NCBI RefSeq assembly: GCF_002807665.1
Contig: NZ_PEAY01000003.1
Span: 208,102 to 272,101, forward strand
Source of the DNA: Neoalteromonas facilis
Lineage (GTDB): Bacteria > Pseudomonadota > Gammaproteobacteria > Enterobacterales > Alteromonadaceae
Length of the DNA stretch: 64,000 bases
Direction: 5' to 3'
Shown here: one piece after another, positions 26,760-36,290 of the stretch
Numbering within the stretch: the stretch's first letter is position 1
Layout of the letters: every line of letters starts with the position of its first letter
The notes under the pieces: model-generated
Database searches by the model: none
Told to the model about the DNA's origin: nothing
What the model saw: only the letters and a program-made list of their open reading frames with translations
Translations under genes and position numbers: made by a program

Positions 26760-28412
26760 ATGACTATTATTCAATCCCCCGTCTCACCATTGGCAATGTT
26801 ATATAAATGGGAAAAGGAACGTCCCGAAGCAATTTATCTTAAACAACCGGTGAACGGTGTTGTTAATGAGTATACATGGTCTGATGTCGCTACTTTGGTT
26901 CGCAAAGCTGCCAATAGATTGGTTTCGCTTGGCCTAGAACCGGGAAGTCGCATATGTATTTTGTCGAAAAACTGCATGGAGTGGTTTATTGCAGACCTCG
27001 CTATCATGATGGCTGGGCATGTGTCCGTGCCTATTTTTTCTACGGCCGGCCATTCAACTATCGAATACGTGCTAAATCATTCCGACACTAAGCTAATTTT
27101 TGTAGGCAAGCTTGACGACACTGAAAATCAGATAAAAGCTATCCCAAGCCATATTAAATCGGTGGCCTTTCCATACCCGAATATAAATGTGGACGAGCAA
27201 TGGAACGACTTTATTGATATTGAGCCACTGCAAGGTGAGCCCGACGTTGATATGGATGCGATGGCTACGATTATTTATACCTCTGGTAGTACGGGTATGC
27301 CAAAAGGTGTTGTACATACGTTTAATACTATCTGTTGGGCGGCGCGTAATTCACTGAATACGCTTTCGGTATGTGAAAAAGACCGCATCATTAGTTACCT
27401 GCCGCTTGCTCACATTACGGAGCGGGTGTTATTGGAGTTGTCGAGCGTGTATTCATCTGCGCAAGTCAGTTTTGTTGAATCGTTGGATACCTTCCAGCGA
27501 GATGTGGTGGCGTGCCAGCCGACCTTGTTTATTTCTGTACCGCGTTTGTGGACTAAGTTCCAAATGGGCATCTTGTCTAAAATGCCTCAGAAAAAGCTTA
27601 ATTTATTGCTGAGTATTCCAATTGTTAAAGGAATGGTTGCGCGCAAAATACGTCAAGGTTTGGGCATTGATCAGGCTCGTCTTTGGGCCAGCGGTTCTGC
27701 ACCTTTGGCACCTGCAGTTATTAAATGGTTCGAACGTATCGGCGTTAAAATCAGCGAAGGTTGGGGGATGACGGAAAACTGCGCTTATGGTACCAGCAGT
27801 GTTCCGTATCGTTCTGATAAAATTGGCTGTATTGGTCATGCCTATGAAGGGGTACAAATTCGTATTTCTGATGAAGGGGAAATACAAGTTAATTCCCCAT
27901 GTAATATGAAAGAGTACTATTTAGATCCGGAGAAAACCGCTGAGGCATTTACCGAAGATGGTTGGTTGCGTACAGGGGATAAAGGAACTATCGATAGCGA
28001 CGGCTATGTACGTATTACAGGGCGTTTAAAGGATATCTTTAAGACGGCTAAAGGGAAGTACGTAACACCCGCTCCGATAGAAGCCAAAATTATGGAAAAC
28101 CCAATTGTTGAACAAGTGTGCGTTACGGGTACCAACTTGCCGCAACCTATCGCACTGTTGGTGCTATCAGCAGATGCTGCAAAGCAACCAAAAGAAGAAG
28201 TTGAAGCATCATTGCTTGCAACACTTGAGAAGATTAATGCGGGGCTAGAAAGTCACCAACGCATGGACCGCATGGTTGTCATGAAGGATGAGTGGTCAAT
28301 TGAGAATGATCTGCTCACGCCAACGTTAAAAGTAAAACGTCATATATTAGAAGATCGGTTTGTTGACGTTATTCAGAAAAAATATACTGGCAAGGTTGTG
28401 TGGAGCGACTAA
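26760..28412 (+). CDS. AMP-binding acyl-CoA synthetase (long-chain fatty-acid type)
   Basis: ANL-superfamily acyl-CoA ligase that activates a carboxylic acid, probably a fatty acid, to its CoA thioester through an acyl-adenylate. Motifs: YTSGSTGMPKG (about residues 173-183), EGWGMTENCAYG and GDKGTIDSDGYVRITGRLKDIFKTAKGKYVTP, the last typical of the COG1022 long-chain branch. ATG 26760 has AGAAAGAAG at proper distance; an ATG at 26730 lacks a ribosome binding site. 550 residues. It is a monocistronic unit between the RNase J-like gene and a strong terminator. Confidence 0.9.
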   Translation: MTIIQSPVSPLAMLYKWEKERPEAIYLKQPVNGVVNEYTWSDVATLVRKAANRLVSLGLEPGSRICILSKNCMEWFIADLAIMMAGHVSVPIFSTAGHSTIEYVLNHSDTKLIFVGKLDDTENQIKAIPSHIKSVAFPYPNINVDEQWNDFIDIEPLQGEPDVDMDAMATIIYTSGSTGMPKGVVHTFNTICWAARNSLNTLSVCEKDRIISYLPLAHITERVLLELSSVYSSAQVSFVESLDTFQRDVVACQPTLFISVPRLWTKFQMGILSKMPQKKLNLLLSIPIVKGMVARKIRQGLGIDQARLWASGSAPLAPAVIKWFERIGVKISEGWGMTENCAYGTSSVPYRSDKIGCIGHAYEGVQIRISDEGEIQVNSPCNMKEYYLDPEKTAEAFTEDGWLRTGDKGTIDSDGYVRITGRLKDIFKTAKGKYVTPAPIEAKIMENPIVEQVCVTGTNLPQPIALLVLSADAAKQPKEEVEASLLATLEKINAGLESHQRMDRMVVMKDEWSIENDLLTPTLKVKRHILEDRFVDVIQKKYTGKVVWSD

Positions 28413-28481
28413 ACTCTTGATTAAGAACAGGGTTTTGTTCATCGAATAGTCGATATAAGACTATCGAGACGGCAGCATAAA

Positions 28482-28510
28482 AGAGGAGGCTAATGGCCTC
28501 CTTTTTTTTT
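28482..28510 (+). terminator. Rho-independent terminator after the acyl-CoA synthetase
   Basis: AGGAGGC (28484-28490) pairs with GCCTCCT (28496-28502), loop TAATG, followed by a run of nine T. It closes the acyl-CoA synthetase unit. Confidence 0.9.
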
Positions 28511-28659
28511 AGGACCTAGACGCAAATATAGGGAGATGGTTGTCTCAAAGGATACTGGCGTATGAATTTAAATAACTAATAATGGTTGTTGAAGTGATTC
28601 GTCATCATTACATTGCGCGCCGCTAACTTAATGATAACACTCAATAAATGAGGAATTGC

Positions 28660-29085
28660 ATGTTGAAAAAGCACATGATAATAATGGGAATGGCGATAGC
28701 GCTGTCTGTTGTCAGTCACTCTGTGTTGGCAGAAGTCGTGATGGTCGTTCACCCAAGTAACGCAGAGGCAATTGATGCCAAGGTGGTTAAGCGTATTTTC
28801 TTGGGTAAAGATAAAAAATACCCCGGCGGCGCTGAAGCAACGCCGATCAACCAAGTCGCTGAGTCCGATGTGAGAGGACAATTTGATGACAGCATCATCG
28901 GCCGGAGTTCCGCACAAGTTTCTGCATACTGGTCTAAGCTAGTTTTTACAGGTAAGGGGGTTCCACCGACTGAAGTGAAAGATGATGCAGAAGTAATCGC
29001 TACAGTCGCAGCAGATCCAAGTGCTATCGGTTATGTTGATAGCGCTTCTGTTACTGGTGACGTTAAAGCTATATCAGTTAACTAA
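28660..29085 (+). CDS. Short PstS-like phosphate-binding-family protein, copy 1
   Basis: A 141-residue exported protein (signal peptide ending in HSVLA) belonging to the PBP-like superfamily of phosphate ABC-transporter binding proteins, but less than half the length of true PstS (about 320). It keeps the HPSN...IFLGK motif near the N-terminus and the GRSSAQVSAYWSKLVFTGKG and PSAIGYVDSAS segments. AGGA lies 5 bases before ATG 28660; an earlier ATG at 28648 is less likely. No pstCAB genes lie nearby, so it is not part of a Pst transporter here. It is followed after 14 bases by a porin gene, and the two-gene unit is duplicated downstream. Confidence 0.8.
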   Translation: MLKKHMIIMGMAIALSVVSHSVLAEVVMVVHPSNAEAIDAKVVKRIFLGKDKKYPGGAEATPINQVAESDVRGQFDDSIIGRSSAQVSAYWSKLVFTGKGVPPTEVKDDAEVIATVAADPSAIGYVDSASVTGDVKAISVN

Positions 29086-29099
29086 GGTTGGGGTTTCCT

Positions 29100-30263
29100 A
29101 TGAAAAAATATTTCGCAATGACAGCAATTGCATTGGCCTTGAGTTCAGCGGCGCATGCAGAAGTGAGAATTAACGGGTTCGCTAACCTAGTGGGCGGAAT
29201 GACGAGCAGCGATGACACCCTGTATGGTTATGATGACAATATCAGCTTCAGTGAAGATAGCTTATTCGCCATTCAGATCAGCGGTGACATTAACGATAAA
29301 ATGACAGCAACAGCGCAATTATTGGCGCGCGGAGCTGAGGATTATGATCCGGATTTTGAATGGGCATATTTAACCTACGCGGCTAGCGACAACCTTACCA
29401 TTACTGCTGGGCGTTTTAGATTGCCTTTATTTACCTATTCCTCTTCGTTAGATGTTGGATACTCCTATCATTGGTTGTCTGTGCCATCAGTGGTATATGA
29501 CGTCCCCTTTAACAATATGGACGGTATCAAGATTGCTAAAACCGGTTTGGTTGGAGATTGGGACTATTTGCTCGATATAAATTTTGGCCAATTCAAAGGC
29601 GAAACCTTTGGTGCAGATAACATTGGTGACAATACCGGTTTAGTCTCGTTGCAATTCAGTGATGGCGAGTGGACTGTGCGTGGCGTGTATGGCCGTACCA
29701 GTACAACTATCGATTTGACCCGCTCTACGGATCCTGTTGGTCTGTCGGTCGGCCAGGGATTTGCCGCACTCGAAAGCCTGGGGTTTGCAGAGCTAGCTGG
29801 TAACTTAAAAATTGAAGAGGACACCGGCGAGTTCGTTGGGGTCAGTGTGACCTATGACAACTTTGACTATTTTTGGGGCGCTGAATACACCAATGTCAAA
29901 GTGGATGACAGTTTTGCCAATGATGATGATGCATTTTATCTCACGGCTGGAAAACGCTTTGGAAAGTGGACTCCGTCGATTACGTACGAAAGCTTCGAAT
30001 CTAGCGGCGATGTTAAATACGCGAATAAGATTGCTGCGATAGGTGCTGCACCATTACCCGCTGAAGTGATTGCACAGTTAATGGGGGTTGCCATAGGGTC
30101 GCAAATGGCACAGCAAGATGAGTTTGATGTTGTGACTGCGACTATTCGCTATGACTTTGATACCAATATTGCCATCAAGGCTGATGTTAGTCGGTATTCA
30201 GATGATGTCGATGCATCTGCAGATGCGACCTTGGTGCGGTTTGGAGTGAACTACGTTTTTTAA
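29100..30263 (+). CDS. Porin-like outer-membrane protein, copy 1
   Basis: A 387-residue outer-membrane protein with a signal peptide (MKKYFAMTAIALALSSAAHA) and a barrel of alternating strands ending in VRFGVNYVF, the terminal Phe typical of trimeric porins. Segments such as YGYDDNISFSEDSLFAIQISGDINDKMTATAQLLARG and GRFRLPLFTYSSSLDVGYSYHWL are shared with the paralogue 1.6 kb downstream. ATG 29100 is preferred to an upstream in-frame TTG because AAGGTTGGGG lies just before it. The pairing with a short PstS-like protein suggests the two act on the same ligand, possibly phosphate or another anion (inference). Confidence 0.85.
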   Translation: MKKYFAMTAIALALSSAAHAEVRINGFANLVGGMTSSDDTLYGYDDNISFSEDSLFAIQISGDINDKMTATAQLLARGAEDYDPDFEWAYLTYAASDNLTITAGRFRLPLFTYSSSLDVGYSYHWLSVPSVVYDVPFNNMDGIKIAKTGLVGDWDYLLDINFGQFKGETFGADNIGDNTGLVSLQFSDGEWTVRGVYGRTSTTIDLTRSTDPVGLSVGQGFAALESLGFAELAGNLKIEEDTGEFVGVSVTYDNFDYFWGAEYTNVKVDDSFANDDDAFYLTAGKRFGKWTPSITYESFESSGDVKYANKIAAIGAAPLPAEVIAQLMGVAIGSQMAQQDEFDVVTATIRYDFDTNIAIKADVSRYSDDVDASADATLVRFGVNYVF

Positions 30264-30321
30264 GTTAGACAGAGCTGGGGAGTCCCCGCTTTATGAGGAC
30301 CATTGAATTAGGAGAATTTCA

Positions 30322-30741
30322 ATGAAAGCAATACGATCAGCGATATTGGCATGTGCATTTATGGGATTGTCTGGGGCGGTGCTTGCCGAGACGGTTGTTA
30401 TCGTGCATCCAAGCAACAATGCCGCGTTGGATGAAAAAAGTGTCCAGCGCATATTTCTCGGCAAGGAAAAGAAGTTCTCTGATGGAGGTGAATCGATTCC
30501 TGTCAATCAAGTTCCCGAATCTGCAGTGCGGGCAGACTTTGATACCAACATATTAGGGAGAAGCTCTTCACAAGTCTCGGCTTATTGGTCCAAGTTGGTC
30601 TTTACAGGAAAGGGCGTACCACCCAAAGAAGTATCCAGTGATGCGGAAGTCATTGAGTTGGTGGCCAAAAATCCAAGTGCGATTGGATACATAGATTCGG
30701 CCTCCTTAACCGACGCCGTTAAATCAGTCAATTTAAACTAG
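30322..30741 (+). CDS. Short PstS-like phosphate-binding-family protein, copy 2
   Basis: 139 residues, clearly paralogous to the gene at 28660 over its whole length (HPSNNAALDEKSVQRIFLGKEKKF, GRSSSQVSAYWSKLVFTGKGVPP and NPSAIGYIDSAS are shared with minor changes). The signal peptide ends after SGAVLA. ATG 30322 has AGGAG at good spacing. It starts 58 bases after the first porin and is followed after 16 bases by the second porin. The copies differ at many residues, so the duplication is old, and no frameshift or stop suggests decay. Confidence 0.8.
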   Translation: MKAIRSAILACAFMGLSGAVLAETVVIVHPSNNAALDEKSVQRIFLGKEKKFSDGGESIPVNQVPESAVRADFDTNILGRSSSQVSAYWSKLVFTGKGVPPKEVSSDAEVIELVAKNPSAIGYIDSASLTDAVKSVNLN

Positions 30742-30757
30742 GTTAGGAGTGACCAAT

Positions 30758-31891
30758 ATGAAAAAGACAATTGGATTAAGTTTGTTGGCATTGATTGCCG
30801 CACCATCAGCATTGGCTGAAGTTCGTATTAATGGGTTTGCTAACTTAGTTGGCGGTATTACTAGCAGTGATGATTCACTTTATGGCTACGATGACAATAT
30901 TAGTTTTAGTGAGCAAAGCCTATTTGCAGTCCAAATCAGCGGTGACGTAAATGAACGAATGACCGCCACTGGTCAGCTCGTGTCTCGGGGCTCAGAGGAC
31001 TATGATGTTGATTTCGAATGGGCATATCTGACTTACCAGGCAACCGACAACACCAGCATATCAGCCGGTCGTTTGCGCATGCCTTTGTTTCGCTACTCAG
31101 ATTCACTGGACGTTGGTTATTCGTATCATTGGGTTGTGGCTCCTGCGTCGGTATACAATGTGCCTTTCAATAATATTGATGGTGTACGAGTCGATTACAG
31201 CGGTTACAGCGGTGATCTTGAGTATGTACTTCAGTTTACGGGCGGTAAAATAGACAGTGATTTCACCTTAGCGGGGCAGAGTGCGCGATTAGAGGTGAAT
31301 AACGTCATGGTAGCCACTGCTGACTTTTCCTATTTAAATTGGAAGTTACGTGGGGTGGTAGCGCGTGGTGATGCAACCTTTGATATCCCAGCATTAGCGC
31401 CTGCGTTGGCGCAATTAGGACAAATAAGTTCGGAGTTGCAAGGCCTGCTCGCGGCTGAAGATGATAGTGGTATTTTCTATGGCATAAGCCTCGAATATGA
31501 TGCGTTTGATTGGTTTATCGGTGCTGAATACACAGGTGTTGAAATAGAAGATAGCTTCTACCCAGATGAAACTAACTATTATGTCACGGCAGGCCTAAGA
31601 CATGGAAAATGGACGCCCTTTATCACCTATGAGAAACAAGATCTAAATGGTGGATTGAAGTTTCAATCACAAGTTAGCGCGTTCCCTGAGCCAATTAGAG
31701 GGCCTCTAGGTCAATTGGTCGCAGGTATTCAAGCACCAGCGATTACTGAAAACTCTACTACCTCTATTGGCGTGCGTTATGACTTGGATGTCAACGTGTC
31801 ATTAAAGGCAGATTTTAGTCGATACTCGGATGATCTAGATGACTCTGAAGACGCTTCTCTGGTGCGTTTTGCCGTGAATTACGTATTCTAG
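30758..31891 (+). CDS. Porin-like outer-membrane protein, copy 2
   Basis: 377 residues, paralogous to the porin at 29100, with the signal peptide MKKTIGLSLLALIAAPSALA and the C-terminal LVRFAVNYVF. The N-terminal third is highly similar to copy 1, while the middle (about residues 160-240) diverges strongly, including the ALAPALAQLGQISSELQGLLAAEDDSG region. That is where loops of a porin would change specificity. TAGGAG precedes ATG 30758; a GTG at 30749 is less likely. A strong terminator follows 22 bases after its stop and ends the four-gene array. Confidence 0.85.
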   Translation: MKKTIGLSLLALIAAPSALAEVRINGFANLVGGITSSDDSLYGYDDNISFSEQSLFAVQISGDVNERMTATGQLVSRGSEDYDVDFEWAYLTYQATDNTSISAGRLRMPLFRYSDSLDVGYSYHWVVAPASVYNVPFNNIDGVRVDYSGYSGDLEYVLQFTGGKIDSDFTLAGQSARLEVNNVMVATADFSYLNWKLRGVVARGDATFDIPALAPALAQLGQISSELQGLLAAEDDSGIFYGISLEYDAFDWFIGAEYTGVEIEDSFYPDETNYYVTAGLRHGKWTPFITYEKQDLNGGLKFQSQVSAFPEPIRGPLGQLVAGIQAPAITENSTTSIGVRYDLDVNVSLKADFSRYSDDLDDSEDASLVRFAVNYVF

Positions 31892-31912
31892 AAACGTTGA
31901 GTTTAACGTTAT

Positions 31913-31944
31913 AAAAAGGCCGAACTTACACGTTCGGCCTTTTT
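31913..31944 (+). terminator. Rho-independent terminator after the porin array
   Basis: GGCCGAAC (31918-31925) pairs with GTTCGGCC (31932-31939), flanked by five A and five T that extend the stem. The A/T flanks mean it could also end transcription from the opposite strand, where dut is read toward it. Confidence 0.92.
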
Positions 31945-32034
31945 GATTGCTCCTTGAGCAAATCAGTGCATGGAAACAAGCGAAGTAACGTTAACTCAAT
32001 AAAGAGTCGCTACTGCAAATTACTCTTTGATGAC

Positions 32035-32490
32035 TTACTCAACGCCAGTTGAACCAAAACCACCTTCACCGCGCTGGCTTTCACCAAATTCATTTACAAT
32101 CGAGAATGCCGCTTGTACCACTGGTACAAATACTAATTGCGCAATTCGATCTCCGCTTTCAATGGTGAAAGACTCATGGCCGCGGTTCCAACACGATATA
32201 AACAACTGCCCTTGATAGTCAGAGTCTATTAGACCCACCAAATTGCCCAATACGATGCCGTGTTTGTGACCTAGCCCTGAGCGGGGAAGGATTGTGGCGG
32301 CTAGACTGTTGTCAGCAATATGTATGGCAATCCCTGTCGGCACTAGAAATGTCTCGCCGGGATTTAGCGTGATCGTTTCATCAAGGCATGCACGCAAATC
32401 GACACCTGCCGAGCCATCCGTCGCATAGGTCGGTAATGGAATAGTGTCGCCAATTCGCTTGTCTAAAATCTTAAGTTCAATTGATTGCAT
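32035..32490 (-). CDS. dut: Deoxyuridine 5'-triphosphate nucleotidohydrolase (dUTPase)
   Basis: Hydrolyses dUTP to dUMP, keeping uracil out of DNA and supplying the thymidylate precursor. Classical homotrimeric dUTPase of 151 residues, with motif 1 GSAGVDLRA, motif 2 [12 protein letters not shown], motif 3 in [11 protein letters not shown], motif 4 RIAQLVF and the Gly-rich C-terminal motif 5 [10 protein letters not shown]. It starts at ATG 32490. In E. coli, dut is next to coaBC and slmA; here it is flanked by the porin array and recC, so the usual neighbours are missing. Its stop lies 91 bases from the bidirectional-looking terminator of the porin array. Confidence 0.96.
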   Translation of the reverse strand: MQSIELKILDKRIGDTIPLPTYATDGSAGVDLRACLDETITLNPGETFLVPTGIAIHIADNSLAATILPRSGLGHKHGIVLGNLVGLIDSDYQGQLFISCWNRGHESFTIESGDRIAQLVFVPVVQAAFSIVNEFGESQRGEGGFGSTGVE

Positions 32491-32906
32491 GAATAGTTTT
32501 CTTTGTTTTTTGGAAAGGCGTCAAGTTTACTGTTTTTTTCGGATATTGCATCCGAAAAGCTATACAAAACATACCTTAGGCAGCGTTGCACTATCCTAAA
32601 GCAGCTTTGCACCAATTGAGACTGTCAACTCAACGAGAGTGTCTGCGTGAAAGTTGTAACGCATTGAAAATGCTAGTAAAACAAAGTTGGTATCAATAGT
32701 GCTATGTAGAAGTGTTAACTGAGTTTTAAGTTACATGGATGATTATAAAGTGCCAGGCAACGCTTTATTGTCGGAGTAGCTTTAAACAAAATAACCTTAC
32801 CCGTACGAATTTTACGTGTCCTGAAATTCGTACGGGCTTTTTCTCCCTATGCTTTCCCTGAACTATCATTTAACATGTCGTTATATCGATTTATTATTCA
32901 AGCACT
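32491..32906. other. 416-base non-coding gap between dut and recC
   Basis: This gap holds no recognisable gene on either strand. It contains a short inverted repeat TTTTCGGAT...ATCCGAAAA (about 32535-32557) on the dut promoter side and a strong plus-strand terminator-like hairpin at 32800-32842. There is no annotated plus-strand gene upstream of that hairpin, which suggests an unannotated transcript or a recC leader attenuator. I did not find a convincing promoter by eye. Confidence 0.6.
32800..32842 (+). terminator. Orphan Rho-independent terminator upstream of recC
   Basis: CCCGTACGAATTT (32800-32812) pairs perfectly with AAATTCGTACGGG (32824-32836), a 13-bp stem with an 11-base loop, followed by C and five T. 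The opposite strand has no T-run, so it acts on plus-strand transcripts. The nearest plus-strand gene upstream ends at 31891 and already has its own terminator. Confidence 0.85.
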
Positions 32907-35900
32907 TTGCTCAGGTTATACCCTTCAAACAAACTCGAACATCTAGCTGAACTGTTAGGCGCGGTAATGCAAGCGTCAAGGTGCAGTGATGAGCATGTAA
33001 AAGCTGTATTACGTCCACAAACCGTGCTTGTCGAAAGCCTTGGAATGCAGCATTGGCTGAATATGCAACTTGCCTCAACTACGGGTATTGCGATGAATTT
33101 GCAATTTCCAATGCCGACCCGGTTTATGTGGGAAGTTGCCCGTACTTTACTCGGTGAGGAGCTTGTTCCTCAGCAGTCAACCTATAAACGTGAAGTACTA
33201 ACATGGCGTATCTACCGGTTAATTAACTCAGGTCGCTTTATTGAACAGCCAGAGTGTGAAGCGCTGCATCAGTATTTCCAACGAGTAGGCAATGAGCAGG
33301 GGAGGCACCTCGACCTCGATCAGTTTGAATTGAGCCGCTCAATTGCGGATGTGTTTGAACAATATATGTTGTATCGCCCCGATTGGTTAGCATCATGGGA
33401 ATCGGGTGCATCGGTGTTTTCCGATCACAATGGAAAAAGTCACGAATCTTGGCAAGCCCATATTTGGCGAGCGTTAGTTGAAGAGGAGCCCCTTCATCCA
33501 GCAAAATTGCATCGCATGGCAATTGATAAACTGGCTGCATTAGAGGCAAACCAGCGCTCCCTTCTGCCCCAGCATATCTACGTGTTTGCACTCAATACGA
33601 TGGCCCCCCAGCTAGTAGAGTTTTTCAACGCGCTAGGGAGCTATTGTGATATTCATATCTTTCATTTAAACCCCTGTATGGACTATTGGGGAGATGTGCA
33701 GTCCGATAAAGCACTGGCGCGTCAAGCGCAACTTACGCGTTGGCTTGATGAACAGTCACATAACCCAATGTTGGCCAATATGGGTCAGCAAGGACGTGAT
33801 CTGTTTAATTTATTGCAACAGCAGCCGGTGTTTGAAATAAGCGCGTTTGAAACGCCTCGTCCGCGTAATGGTATTGAGGGAGCGGCTGAAAAAGACACGT
33901 TATTGACTCAAGTTCAGCAAGCAATTTTTGAGGGGGCCAGTGTACCCAGTGAGCACTGTGAAACCAGTGATGATGACTCAGTTGTAGTGGTTAAGGCTCA
34001 TAGTCCATTGCGAGAGTTACAAGCGTTACACGATCATTTACTTGATGCATGTGAGCAAGATCCGTCGCTATCGCCGCAGGATATTTTGGTCATGTGTCCA
34101 GCTATTGAAGACTATGCACCTTATATTTCATCGGTATTTGATACACACGCAAGCGGTGGGTCAGCTGAAGTCAGGCTACCTTGTTCTGTTGCTGACCGTG
34201 CACCGCTTGATAGCATCCAAGAAGTGGCGATGTTCATGCGCCTTTTAGAGTTGCCAGATAGCCGTTTTGAAGTAAGTGCCATCATTGAGTATTTGCGTGT
34301 AGATGCGATCCGTCAGCATTTTAACTTTAAAGAAGAAGAGCTGGGTTTAGTTGAGCAGTGGTTATCAGCCGCTAATATTCGCTGGGGTCTAGATGCTCAA
34401 CATCAGCAACTCTTGCTGGTAAATGAAGAAGATAGTGCATTGCAGCGGGATGGTATTTATAGCTGGTCTTGGGGGCTTGAACGCTTGCTCTTGGGCTTTT
34501 TGCATACTGATGAGAATGTATTGTTTGATGGCGTTTACACCGTGCCAGATGTTGAAGGTGGCAAAGCCGAATCATTAGGCAAGTTATGTTGGTTGTTAGA
34601 GCAATTGCAGGCGCATCGGCAATCTTTACAACGTGATCGGACAATTGAGGGGTGGCAAGTTTATTTACATTCGCTGAAACAAAGTGTGTTTGGTGACATG
34701 CAAGACGCACCTAAAGCGGCGAGTAAGATCGATAAAGCAATCGCTGATCTGTATACCCATCTGAGTATGGCGGCTTATGATGAAACGATTAGTCTTGCGG
34801 TACTGAGAACAGCCATTAACCGGAGTTTTACTCAACCCGACGCAATTAATCAGTTCATGACCGGGCAAATTACGTTTTGCTCAATGCTACCGATGCGCAG
34901 TATTCCATTTAAGATGATCGCGATGTTGGGATTAAATGATGGCGATTTTCCGCGTCCTTCTAGCGTTATGTCGATAGATTTGATGTCATATGCTCAAAAA
35001 CGTTTAGGCGACCGTTCGCGACGAGGGGATGACCGATATCTGTTTCTGGAAGCACTAATTTCAGCCCGACAGAAGCTATACTTAAGTTATCAAGCGAATC
35101 AAGTAAAGGACAACAGCGAACGCCAGCCAAGTCTCGTATTACGAGAGTTTTGTGATTACGTTAAAGCCCGATTTACACCTCATGAAAGTGTCAGCGCAAC
35201 GCCTTACAAAGCCTATCAATTGCCATTACATGCCTATTCAACTAGCCATTATCAGGCGGAACGGCACGATGTCATACAGAGCTATGATCAAGGATGGTGT
35301 CGATTGGCTGAAGCGCTCCATACCAGCGCAGAAAGAGCGTTATCAACTGATACTGACTGGGCATTAGATGAGATGGCTGTGGAGTCAGTATCAGTGGAAG
35401 AACTGCAAAGGGCTTTTGCTGATCCGCTTAAATATTTTGCCAATCATCGATTAGGTCTTTATCTGGAACAGCCGGCTCCACTTTTGGATGACATTGAGCC
35501 TTTTACTGTCGATAGATTAACGCGATATCGATTTTTGCATGATGCAATAGCATCAGAGCTAGCACACGAAACTGACGATGCCTTTGTTGAAGCATATTTT
35601 GCCAGTGGCGACATTCCGCGTACGAGTATTACGCAGCAGGTGGTCGCCGATTGGCAAACGCAAGCCCAAGTGCTATTAGCCCAAATCGCGGACGCCCCTC
35701 AACAAATCCAATCTATTAGCGCGCTTATCGATGGGGTGGCGATCAATGGTCGCACCGTGTTAGTTGATGCTGATGAGAACGCTGAGGTACTTAACACGCT
35801 GCATTGGCACATCAGTGAGTTGCGACCTAAACACCATTTTAAGCATCGTATTGAGCAGTTGATATGCAGTGTAAATAGTCAGCGAACGGTTGGCGGGAAG

Positions 35901-36290
35901 GCCTTTTTTATCGCCGACAATAAGGGGCAAATAAATATTCGCCAGGTTGACTATTTACCGATTACGCCGCAGGAAGCTAGCGAGCAATTGCACAGTATAC
36001 TGGCTGAATATCAACAAATAGTTCGCAGCCCGTCATTTAGCTTTGTCGATCTGGGGGAAGTGCTGCACAAACAAGTACCGTTTGAAGATTCTGCATCATT
36101 GTGGGGGGCTGTGGAAAAGTTATGCAGGCCTCAGATGATGGGGATGTCACTTGCCGATAGCCCTTATTGGCACTGGTTTAATCCAACTCAAGATTTGCCT
36201 GATTTTAGTCAATTGCAGAAGATCCATGCCCTGTATTCACCGATATTTAGTGCAGTCGTTAACGTTAAAGCGAAGCGGGGGGGCGCATGA
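32907..36290 (+). CDS. recC: Exodeoxyribonuclease V subunit gamma (RecC)
   Basis: The Chi-scanning subunit of RecBCD, the helicase-nuclease that processes double-strand breaks for RecA loading. The 1127 residues match E. coli RecC (1122). The N-terminus MLRLYPSNKLEHL fits the conserved RecC start, and MQHWLNMQLA and LNDGDFPRPS are typical later segments. The conserved sequence begins directly at TTG 32907, so this rare start codon is probably correct; I see no good ribosome binding site. The gene overlaps recB by four bases (ATGA). There is no ptrA between recC and recB, unlike E. coli. Confidence 0.95.
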   Translation: MLRLYPSNKLEHLAELLGAVMQASRCSDEHVKAVLRPQTVLVESLGMQHWLNMQLASTTGIAMNLQFPMPTRFMWEVARTLLGEELVPQQSTYKREVLTWRIYRLINSGRFIEQPECEALHQYFQRVGNEQGRHLDLDQFELSRSIADVFEQYMLYRPDWLASWESGASVFSDHNGKSHESWQAHIWRALVEEEPLHPAKLHRMAIDKLAALEANQRSLLPQHIYVFALNTMAPQLVEFFNALGSYCDIHIFHLNPCMDYWGDVQSDKALARQAQLTRWLDEQSHNPMLANMGQQGRDLFNLLQQQPVFEISAFETPRPRNGIEGAAEKDTLLTQVQQAIFEGASVPSEHCETSDDDSVVVVKAHSPLRELQALHDHLLDACEQDPSLSPQDILVMCPAIEDYAPYISSVFDTHASGGSAEVRLPCSVADRAPLDSIQEVAMFMRLLELPDSRFEVSAIIEYLRVDAIRQHFNFKEEELGLVEQWLSAANIRWGLDAQHQQLLLVNEEDSALQRDGIYSWSWGLERLLLGFLHTDENVLFDGVYTVPDVEGGKAESLGKLCWLLEQLQAHRQSLQRDRTIEGWQVYLHSLKQSVFGDMQDAPKAASKIDKAIADLYTHLSMAAYDETISLAVLRTAINRSFTQPDAINQFMTGQITFCSMLPMRSIPFKMIAMLGLNDGDFPRPSSVMSIDLMSYAQKRLGDRSRRGDDRYLFLEALISARQKLYLSYQANQVKDNSERQPSLVLREFCDYVKARFTPHESVSATPYKAYQLPLHAYSTSHYQAERHDVIQSYDQGWCRLAEALHTSAERALSTDTDWALDEMAVESVSVEELQRAFADPLKYFANHRLGLYLEQPAPLLDDIEPFTVDRLTRYRFLHDAIASELAHETDDAFVEAYFASGDIPRTSITQQVVADWQTQAQVLLAQIADAPQQIQSISALIDGVAINGRTVLVDADENAEVLNTLHWHISELRPKHHFKHRIEQLICSVNSQRTVGGKAFFIADNKGQINIRQVDYLPITPQEASEQLHSILAEYQQIVRSPSFSFVDLGEVLHKQVPFEDSASLWGAVEKLCRPQMMGMSLADSPYWHWFNPTQDLPDFSQLQKIHALYSPIFSAVVNVKAKRGGA

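Noticed and set aside
28511..28659. Possible Pho box before the PstS-like/porin array
   Set aside because: Only one GTCAT-like half site at poor spacing; not convincing despite the PstS-like genes.
32534..32557. TTTTCGGAT...ATCCGAAAA as a terminator
   Set aside because: The T-run lies before, not after, the stem on the plus strand, and on the minus strand the stem is followed by A, so neither direction fits.
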